Source: Segetibacter aerophilus
GTDB lineage: Bacteria; Bacteroidota; Bacteroidia; Chitinophagales; Chitinophagaceae
Assembly (NCBI RefSeq): GCF_007991655.1
Contig: NZ_BJYT01000001.1
Location: 372,001-436,000 of the forward strand
DNA length: 64,000 nt
Direction of reading: 5' to 3'
Numbering within the stretch: the first letter of the stretch is position 1; the number at the start of each line of letters is the position of its first letter. A model generated the notes under the pieces. The model saw only the letters and a list, made by a program, of their open reading frames with translations. It had not been told where the DNA came from and did not search any database. The position numbers and the translations under genes were made by a program. Below are positions 58,628 through 64,000 of the stretch, one piece after another.

Positions 58628-58966
58628 GTGAACAACAGATTTAAACCTAAATACAACATCAAAAAGGGCGACCAAGTGGTGATAATCGCCGGTGATGACA
58701 AAGACCTGAAAAAACCACGTACGGTTTTAGAGGTAATTCTTGAAAAAGGTCGTGTTGTAGTTGAGGGAGCAAATATCATTACTAAGCACACTAAGCCTAG
58801 TGCGCAAAACACTAAGGGTGGTTTGGTAAAAAGAGAAGCTTCTATAAACATCAGTAATGTGATGTTGTGGGATGCTAAAGCTGGCGCTGCTACTAAAGTT
58901 AAGCGTGATCGCCAAGAGGGTAAATTAGTTCGTATTGCAAAAAAATCAGGGGAGGTAATTAAATAA
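58628..58966 (+). CDS. rplX: 50S ribosomal protein L24
   Basis: The protein has 112 residues. It starts with GTG at 58628 ([20 protein letters not shown]). It has the KOW motif and the [13 protein letters not shown]-like segment [21 protein letters not shown]24 is an early assembly initiator of the large subunit. Its TAA shares the A with the ATG of rplE (TAATG), so the two are translationally coupled. Confidence 0.97.
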   Translation: MNNRFKPKYNIKKGDQVVIIAGDDKDLKKPRTVLEVILEKGRVVVEGANIITKHTKPSAQNTKGGLVKREASINISNVMLWDAKAGAATKVKRDRQEGKLVRIAKKSGEVIK

Positions 58967-59541
58967 TGGCTACCACTACTTATAAACCGAGATTGGCAGA
59001 CAAGTACACGGCTGAAGTTGTACCTGCTTTAATGAAAAAATTTGGATACACGTCTATCATGCAGGCTCCTAAGCTGCTGAAGATTTGCCTTAACCGTGGT
59101 GTTAACGGCGCTGTATCTGACAAGAAACTAGTTGATGTTGCTGTGGATGAGCTTACTACCATTTCTGGTCAGAAGGCTGTTGCCACAATGTCAAAAAAGG
59201 ACATCTCTAATTTCAAGTTAAGAAAGAACATGCCTATCGGCGCAAGGGTTACTCTGCGTGGAGTTAAGATGTATGAATTTCTTGACAGGTTTGTTTCTGT
59301 ATCACTACCTCGCGTTCGTGACTTTAAAGGTGTTAACGACAAGGCTTTTGATGGTCGTGGGAACTACACACTTGGAATTACCGAGCAAATCATTTTCCCT
59401 GAAATCGATATTGATAAAGTAAACAGGATCACCGGTATGGATATCACTTTTGTGACATCAGCTCATACTAATGAGGAAGCTTACGAATTATTGAAAGAAT
59501 TGGGGATGCCATTTAAAAACGCAAAAAAAGAAAATCAATAA
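58966..59541 (+). CDS. rplE: 50S ribosomal protein L5
   Basis: The protein has 191 residues. It contains [60 protein letters not shown] and [20 protein letters not shown], all typical of L5. It binds 5S rRNA. The start codon overlaps the rplX stop by one base; the stop is 8 bp before rpsN. Confidence 0.98.
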   Translation: MATTTYKPRLADKYTAEVVPALMKKFGYTSIMQAPKLLKICLNRGVNGAVSDKKLVDVAVDELTTISGQKAVATMSKKDISNFKLRKNMPIGARVTLRGVKMYEFLDRFVSVSLPRVRDFKGVNDKAFDGRGNYTLGITEQIIFPEIDIDKVNRITGMDITFVTSAHTNEEAYELLKELGMPFKNAKKENQ

Positions 59542-59549
59542 TATAGATT

Positions 59550-59819
59550 ATGGCAAAAGAATCTGTAAAAGCTAGGCAAAGAAAGAGGGAGAAAATGGTG
59601 GCCAAGTTTGCTGAAAAAAGAACCGCTCTTAAAGCAGCTGGTGATTATGCAGGACTGGACTTACTTCCAAAAAATGCTTCTCCGGTTCGTTTGAAAAACC
59701 GTTGCCAGCTGACAGGCCGTCCAAGAGGTTACGTAGGCTACTTCGGACTATCAAGAAACGTGTTTCGAGATATGGCTTTAGGTGGCAAAATTCCCGGCGT
59801 AACTAAAGCAAGCTGGTAA
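59550..59819 (+). CDS. rpsN: 30S ribosomal protein S14 (zinc-free type)
   Basis: The protein has 89 residues and begins [20 protein letters not shown]. It includes [20 protein letters not shown] and [20 protein letters not shown]. The two CxxC pairs of the zinc form are missing, so this is the C-minus type. It follows rplE closely. Confidence 0.97.
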   Translation: MAKESVKARQRKREKMVAKFAEKRTALKAAGDYAGLDLLPKNASPVRLKNRCQLTGRPRGYVGYFGLSRNVFRDMALGGKIPGVTKASW

Positions 59820-59829
59820 GATAGATAGT

Positions 59830-59855
59830 TGACAGTTGTCGCATGACAATTGGCA
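59830..59855 (+). repeat. Hairpin in the rpsN-rpsH spacer
   Basis: TGACAGTTGTC (59830-59840), loop GCAT, GACAATTGGCA (59845-59855): 9 of 11 positions pair. A smaller GATATC...GATATC repeat follows. It lies about 60 bp before rpsH. Confidence 0.55.
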
Positions 59856-59914
59856 GAGATATCAAGGATATCGCATTGTAACAACATTATAAATTTTTCA
59901 ATTACACATAAACA

Positions 59915-60313
59915 ATGGTAACTGATCCTATAGCAGATTTTCTAACCAGGGTTCGTAATGCTCAGATGGCAAATCACAGGATTGTTGAAATTCCTGCTAG
60001 CAATCTGAAGAAACGAATTACTGAGATTTTGTACGATAAAGGATATATTCTTAAGTATAAATTCGAAGATGATAACAAGCAAGGGGTTATTAAGATAGCC
60101 TTGAAATACGATGCTAACACTAAAGTACCTGCTATCCGCAGTCTTGAAAGAGTTAGTCGTCCGGGTCTACGTACATATTCAAAGCCAGCAGACTTCGAAA
60201 GAGTTCAGAACGGTTTAGGTATCGCAATCATTTCTACCTCAAAAGGTGTAATGACTGATAAAGAAGCTAAAGCACAAAATGTGGGTGGAGAAGTTCTTTG
60301 CCACATTTATTAA
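59915..60313 (+). CDS. rpsH: 30S ribosomal protein S8
   Basis: The protein has 132 residues. It begins MVTDPIADFLTRVRNAQMAN and ends GLGIAIISTSKGVMTDKEAK, then VGGEVLCHIY, the S8 signature. S8 binds the central domain of 16S rRNA, and in E. coli represses the spc part of this operon. Confidence 0.98.
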   Translation: MVTDPIADFLTRVRNAQMANHRIVEIPASNLKKRITEILYDKGYILKYKFEDDNKQGVIKIALKYDANTKVPAIRSLERVSRPGLRTYSKPADFERVQNGLGIAIISTSKGVMTDKEAKAQNVGGEVLCHIY

Positions 60314-60454
60314 TATAGTTGCATTTTGAAAGAACCGGAAATGGTCTTCAAATTTGTTTAAAGAAAGGTTGATGTGATAATTTAAGTTCTCTATACGGTA
60401 ACTGAACACTGTCAGCTTACATTTCCAAATTATTAATTCTCAAATTTTTAAATT

Positions 60455-61009
60455 ATGTCTCGTATAGGTAAACAACCAGTTGCTCTCGCAAGTGGTGTAA
60501 CGCTTACAGTTGGTGCGGATAATACCATCACTGTAAAAGGACCAAAAGGAACATTGACCCAAGCTATTGATAGAGATATCAAAGTTGAGGTGAATGGCAA
60601 CGACGTTTTGGTGACTCGTCCTACTGACCAGATCCGTCATCGTGCAATGCACGGTTTGTATCGCTCTTTAATCAGCAACATGGTTAAAGGTGTTAGTACA
60701 GGATTTACAAAACAACTTGAACTAGTTGGTGTCGGTTACAAAGCAACTAACACTGGAAATACACTTGACCTCTCCTTAGGTTATTCTCACAACATTATTT
60801 TTGATGTTCCTTCTGAAATTAAAGTTGCTACTGAAACTTTAAAAGGTCAAAATCCGAAGATCAATTTAGAGGGTAGTGATAACCAACTATTAGGTGCTGT
60901 CGCGGCTAAAATTCGCAGTCTTCGTAAGCCTGAACCTTACAAGGGAAAGGGTGTTAGATACTCTGATGAATTCATCCGTAGAAAAGCTGGTAAGGCGGCT
61001 GGTAAATAG
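60455..61009 (+). CDS. rplF: 50S ribosomal protein L6
   Basis: The protein has 184 residues and begins MSRIGKQPVALASGVTLTVG. It includes TVKGPKGTLTQAI, the L6 duplicate fold, and ends PEPYKGKGVRYSDEFIRRKA. It lies near the factor-binding site of the large subunit. The 122-bp gap to rplR is rich in CCCC/GGGG dyads. Confidence 0.98.
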   Translation: MSRIGKQPVALASGVTLTVGADNTITVKGPKGTLTQAIDRDIKVEVNGNDVLVTRPTDQIRHRAMHGLYRSLISNMVKGVSTGFTKQLELVGVGYKATNTGNTLDLSLGYSHNIIFDVPSEIKVATETLKGQNPKINLEGSDNQLLGAVAAKIRSLRKPEPYKGKGVRYSDEFIRRKAGKAAGK

Positions 61010-61018
61010 TAGTCCGCT

Positions 61019-61115
61019 AGCCCCAAAGGGGGAACTGAAAAAGCATTTAAATATATTGATAATACGCTCCCTGCTCCCCTTTAGGTGTCAGGGGCTTCTC
61101 CCGGCAGTATCGGGA
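61019..61115. repeat. CCCC/GGGG dyads in the rplF-rplR spacer
   Basis: AGCCCCAAAGGGG (61019-61031) is repeated in reverse as CCCCTTTAGG...CAGGGGCT near 61076-61096. A separate hairpin TCCCG (61099-61103)/CGGGA (61111-61115) follows. The rest of the gap shows nothing. Confidence 0.55.
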
Positions 61116-61131
61116 AATAAATAAAATAACA

Positions 61132-61482
61132 ATGGACAAATTAATAAAAAGGCAAAAGATCAGGTATCGCGTTCGTAAGAAGGTGTCTGGTACTGCAACA
61201 AAGCCACGTCTTTCTGTTTTCAGAAGTAATTCTGAGATTTATGCTCAGCTGATTGATGATACTACAGGAACCACGCTGGCTGCTGCTTCGTCAAGAGAAA
61301 AGGATATTGCTGCACAAACTGCTCCTAAAGTAGAGAAAAGCAAAATGGTTGGAGCTGCTATCGCCCGTAAAGCAACTGCACTTGGTCTTACCACATGCGT
61401 TTTCGATAGAGGTGGTAATCTTTATCATGGTAGGGTCAAAGCTGTAGCTGATGGTGCAAGAGAAGGTGGACTTCAATTCTAA
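61132..61482 (+). CDS. rplR: 50S ribosomal protein L18
   Basis: The protein has 116 residues. It includes [40 protein letters not shown] and the end [20 protein letters not shown], then AREGGLQF, typical of L18. It binds 5S rRNA with L5. Confidence 0.98.
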   Translation: MDKLIKRQKIRYRVRKKVSGTATKPRLSVFRSNSEIYAQLIDDTTGTTLAAASSREKDIAAQTAPKVEKSKMVGAAIARKATALGLTTCVFDRGGNLYHGRVKAVADGAREGGLQF

Positions 61483-61489
61483 TTAAGAA

Positions 61490-61578
61490 AATGGCTCAAT
61501 GGCTAAATTGCTCAATGTAAAGCCAGGGAGTGAATTATAAAAGCAGATTGAGCAATTTTCGAATTTTCAAATTTTCAT
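61490..61578. repeat. Two period-8 word arrays and a 10-bp dyad in the rplR-rpsE spacer
   Basis: AATGGCTC AATGGCTA, then AATTGCTC AATG (61490-61517), and ATTTTCGA ATTTTCAA, then ATTTTCAT (61555-61578), are period-8 arrays. ATTGCTCAAT (61507-61516) and ATTGAGCAAT (61547-61556) are perfect reverse complements. The second array ends 6 bp before the rpsE ATG. Confidence 0.85.
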
Positions 61579-61584
61579 ATTAAA

Positions 61585-62103
61585 ATGTCAAAAGCAATCT
61601 TAAATAAAGTAAAAGGCGCTGACCTTGAACTTAAAGAAAAAGTAGTAGCCATCAATCGTGTGGTTAAAACTACCAAAGGTGGCCGTACTTTTAGTTTCTC
61701 TGCTCTTGTGGTAGTGGGTAACGGTGCTGGTGTTGTTGGTCATGGTTTGGGTAAGGCTAAAGAAGTACAGGAAGCTATTACAAAAGGTATTGAGGATGCT
61801 AAGAAGAATTTGATTAAAGTTCCAATTATGCATGGTACTATTCCTCATGAGCAACTTGCAAAAGAAGGTGCTGCATATGTATTGATTAAGCCTGCCGCCC
61901 ATGGTACTGGTGTACTTGCAGGTGGTAGCATGCGCGCTGTACTTGAAAGCGCTGGCCTCACAGACGTGTTGGCGAAAAGCCTTGGTTCTGCAAATCCGCA
62001 CAACGTGGTTAAAGCTACTTTTAAGGCTTTGGCTCTTTTAAGAGAACCGATCCAGGTGGCAAGAACAAGAAACATTAGTTTAAAGAAAGTATTTAGTGCA
62101 TAA
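61585..62103 (+). CDS. rpsE: 30S ribosomal protein S5
   Basis: The protein has 172 residues. It shows [60 protein letters not shown] and [20 protein letters not shown]5 affects decoding accuracy and mRNA entry. It is followed by a 91-bp spacer with a period-8 array. Confidence 0.98.
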   Translation: MSKAILNKVKGADLELKEKVVAINRVVKTTKGGRTFSFSALVVVGNGAGVVGHGLGKAKEVQEAITKGIEDAKKNLIKVPIMHGTIPHEQLAKEGAAYVLIKPAAHGTGVLAGGSMRAVLESAGLTDVLAKSLGSANPHNVVKATFKALALLREPIQVARTRNISLKKVFSA

Positions 62104-62108
62104 AACAA

Positions 62109-62192
62109 GTCGCTAGTCATTAAACACTTAAACCAATACGTAGAGATACTCCTTGTTTAATTATTGGATGACTAAATGACCAAATGACTTTA
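62109..62192. repeat. Period-8 array and partner dyad in the rpsE-rpmD spacer
   Basis: ATGACTAA, ATGACCAA and ATGACTTT run at 62169-62192 and end 2 bp before the rpmD start codon. GTCGCTAGTCAT (62109-62120) is an approximate reverse complement of the array words. Confidence 0.8.
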
Positions 62193-62194
62193 TC

Positions 62195-62410
62195 ATGAAA
62201 AGAATTAAAATTACGCTTGTAAAAAGTGTTATCGACAGGCCAGAGACAGCTAAAAGAACTGTCGCTGCATTAGGTATCAAAAAGCTAAACGGAAGTGTAG
62301 AAGTAGAAGCAACTCCGCAAATTTTAGGAATGGTAAGAAGGGTTGCTCATCTTTTGAAAGTTGAAGATGTTCAGGCCACTGAAACTACTCCGGCGGTAGC
62401 AGCAGTATAG
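62195..62410 (+). CDS. rpmD: 50S ribosomal protein L30
   Basis: The protein has 71 residues. It begins MKRIKITLVKSVIDRPETAK and contains the L30 core to VRRVAHLLKVEDV near residue 60. About ten extra residues (QATETTPAVAAV) extend the C-terminus beyond the usual 59-60. It has standard order before rplO. Confidence 0.97.
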   Translation: MKRIKITLVKSVIDRPETAKRTVAALGIKKLNGSVEVEATPQILGMVRRVAHLLKVEDVQATETTPAVAAV

Positions 62411-62508
62411 TTTTCTAAAAGTATTAGGCACTCCTAATACTAGGATCAATATTAACAGTATTAAGGAAAAGCGAGGGGAATCAACCCCGTAAGTAAAAAT
62501 TAAATAAG

Positions 62509-62958
62509 ATGAAATTACATGAATTAAGGCCTGCTAAAGGTGCAACGCACAAAGAAAAAAGAATTGGCCGTGGTGAAGCGTCCGGTAAAGGTGGAACTTC
62601 TACAAAAGGTAACAAAGGTGGACAGAGCCGCGCAGGTTATAAAAGCAAAATGGCCCATGAAGGGGGCCAGATGCCAATTCAACGTCGTATACCTAAACGG
62701 GGCTTTAAAAATCCACATCGTGTCGAATACAAAGTTCTTAATCTTGGACAGATAGACCACATCGTTGAGAAGTACGGTTTCACTGAAATTAGTGCTGAAA
62801 ACTTATATGTAAATGGTCTAATAAACCAGACTGATCTTGTAAAAATATTAGGAAATGGTGAGCTTAAGAGTGTAGTAACTTTTAGAGTGAACGCAATAAG
62901 TGAGAAAGCTAAAGCAGCTGTAGAAGCCGCAGGCGGAACAGTTGAAATTGTTAAGTAA
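62509..62958 (+). CDS. rplO: 50S ribosomal protein L15
   Basis: The protein has 149 residues. It begins MKLHELRPAKGATHKEKRIG and has the Gly-rich RGEASGKGGTSTKGNKGGQS and PIQRRIPKRGFKNPHRVEYK, typical of L15. It is a late assembly protein of the large subunit. A strong terminator hairpin follows 17 bp after the stop. Confidence 0.98.
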   Translation: MKLHELRPAKGATHKEKRIGRGEASGKGGTSTKGNKGGQSRAGYKSKMAHEGGQMPIQRRIPKRGFKNPHRVEYKVLNLGQIDHIVEKYGFTEISAENLYVNGLINQTDLVKILGNGELKSVVTFRVNAISEKAKAAVEAAGGTVEIVK

Positions 62959-62975
62959 TTTTAGCGATATTTGCC

Positions 62976-63001
62976 AGACGCATCTGTGATGCGTCTTTTT
63001 T
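62976..63001 (+). terminator. Terminator hairpin between rplO and secY
   Basis: AGACGCATC (62976-62984) pairs perfectly with GATGCGTCT (62988-62996) around a TGT loop, followed by a run of six T ending at 63001. By form it is a strong rho-independent terminator, placed inside what is normally one operon. Confidence 0.85.
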
Positions 63002-63040
63002 GGCTTTAGAGAGATTAACACCTACAACTCAATTTAACAA

Positions 63041-64000
63041 GTGAAAAAATTCATTCAAACTCTTAAGAATATTTGGTCTATAGACGAACTACGTAGTAAA
63101 ATTGTTGTTACGCTTGCCTTACTGTTTACGTATCGTTTAGGAACTCATATAGTATTGCCTGGCATAAACCCTAACCTCTTGGCAAATGCGCAAGCAAATG
63201 CTTCTCAAAACGGATTATTGGGATTGTTCGATACTTTTGCTGGTGGTGCCTTTTCACAGGCATCTATTCTTGCCTTAGGTATTATGCCATACATCTCTGC
63301 TTCGATTTTTATGCAGCTGATGACTATTTTAGTTCCGCAGCTACAGAAGGTCCAGAAGGAAGGTGAAAGTGGCCAGAAGAAAATTAACCAGTGGACACGT
63401 TACCTGACTGTAATTGTTACAGCTTTCCAGGCAAGTGCTTATGTTGCTTACTTAAACGGTCCTGGTTATGCAGAAGCAATTATTCCCGCTTTCAAAGCAT
63501 ACTTCGCTATTTCAACTATTGTTACTCTAACTGCAGGTACTTTGTTTGTAATGTGGTTAGGTGAAAAAATACAGGATAAGGGGTTAGGTAACGGTACCTC
63601 TATCATCATCATGGTCGGTATCCTTTCTCGTTTTCCGCAAGCTCTTATCCAGGAATTTGGTGCTAAGCAAACCAGAGGTGGTGGCGGTTTATTGATCTTC
63701 TTGATTGAGATTGCCATTCTCATTGCGATCATTATGGGAATTATTATCCTTGTTCAAGGGGTTCGTAAAATACCTGTAAACTATGCGAAGCAAATTGTCG
63801 GAAACCGCCAGTTTGGAGGCGCAAGACAATTCTTACCTATGAAGGTTAATATGGCTGGTGTAATGCCAATCATCTTTGCCCAGGCTATTATGTTTTTGCC
63901 TACTTTATTCTCTTTTACCGAAAGCGGAAAAGGTATTGCGAAAGTCTTTGGAGACCACAGTAACTTTTGGTACATGGTAGTCTACGCTGTTATGGTAATT
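63041..64000 (+). CDS. secY: Protein translocase subunit SecY (cut by window edge)
   Basis: The frame starts with GTG at 63041 (KKFIQTLKNIWSIDELRSKI) and stays open for 320 codons to the window edge. TM1 is VVTLALLFTYRLGTHIVLPG. Then come the plug region (GLLGLFDTFAGGAFSQASIL), the GIMPYISASIFMQLM helix and QKEGESGQKKINQWTRYLT, diagnostic of SecY. It forms the channel for protein export with SecE and SecG. It follows rplO as usual but behind a terminator hairpin, so it may also have its own promoter or be lower expressed. Confidence 0.97.
   Translation, partial: MKKFIQTLKNIWSIDELRSKIVVTLALLFTYRLGTHIVLPGINPNLLANAQANASQNGLLGLFDTFAGGAFSQASILALGIMPYISASIFMQLMTILVPQLQKVQKEGESGQKKINQWTRYLTVIVTAFQASAYVAYLNGPGYAEAIIPAFKAYFAISTIVTLTAGTLFVMWLGEKIQDKGLGNGTSIIIMVGILSRFPQALIQEFGAKQTRGGGGLLIFLIEIAILIAIIMGIIILVQGVRKIPVNYAKQIVGNRQFGGARQFLPMKVNMAGVMPIIFAQAIMFLPTLFSFTESGKGIAKVFGDHSNFWYMVVYAVMVI

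Noticed and set aside
56917-61578. Period-7/8 arrays as CRISPR repeats
   Set aside because: Units are far too short, there are no spacers between them, and no cas genes are present.

Overview
The window looks like a chromosome segment of a Bacteroidota bacterium, most likely family Chitinophagaceae. The reasons are the moderately low GC, the Bacteroidota-type promoters (TTG then TAnnTTTG), the weak Shine-Dalgarno signals, families typical of this group (DUF3494 ice-binding domain, HU-CCDC81 protein, NagB/PIG-L fusion, YtxJ, DUF2911, secreted GH95/GH43/CE1 enzymes) and the S10-spc ribosomal order. I saw no rRNA, tRNA, CRISPR array or intact insertion sequence.

Layout. 1-1091: TerC-like membrane protein (runs off the left edge) and two unknown genes, minus strand. 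1706-7849: a PAS-PAS-PAS-AraC regulator, a lipoprotein with four Ig-like repeats and a C-terminal DUF3494 domain, and an OmpA-type outer-membrane protein. 8060-9658: Na+/H+ antiporter. 9843-19603: five secreted carbohydrate-active enzymes in one direction (GH95, GH43-CBM6, CE1, a CE1-CE1 tandem, GH43), which fit removal of arabinose, xylose, fucose or galactose and acyl decorations from hemicellulose; no SusC/SusD pair lies in the window. 19695-38455: mixed metabolic, regulatory and stress genes (NPP-type phosphodiesterase, VOC protein, TetR with a readable operator and promoter, DinB, SRPBCC, DJ-1/AraC regulator, FKBP lipoprotein, NagB/PIG-L fusion, M61 peptidase, MscS, a DsbA-like protein overlapping Mn-catalase, MFS exporter). 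38842-47672: unknown small genes, the selD/mnmH pair for 2-selenouridine in tRNA, a YtxJ protein, a hydrolase and a GH20-like enzyme. 47963-51739: initiating sugar transferase, UDP-glucose dehydrogenase and UDP-glucuronate decarboxylase, i.e. exopolysaccharide initiation plus UDP-xylose supply. 52148-64000: ribosomal operon rpsJ to rplO, then secY cut by the right edge.

Beyond the genes: (1) the unusually long rpsJ-rplC spacer can be drawn as a compact multi-branched RNA; (2) a dispersed intergenic repeat (core CATYGTTGYGTCRC, 9 recognisable copies plus partner arms) often forms facing pairs and once sits inside a 124-bp nested inverted repeat; (3) many spacers of the ribosomal operon end, just before the start codon, in short period-7 or period-8 word arrays or dyads, each with its own word; (4) a 15-bp dyad runs into the start codon of the ice-binding-domain gene. 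All functional readings of these non-coding elements are inference.
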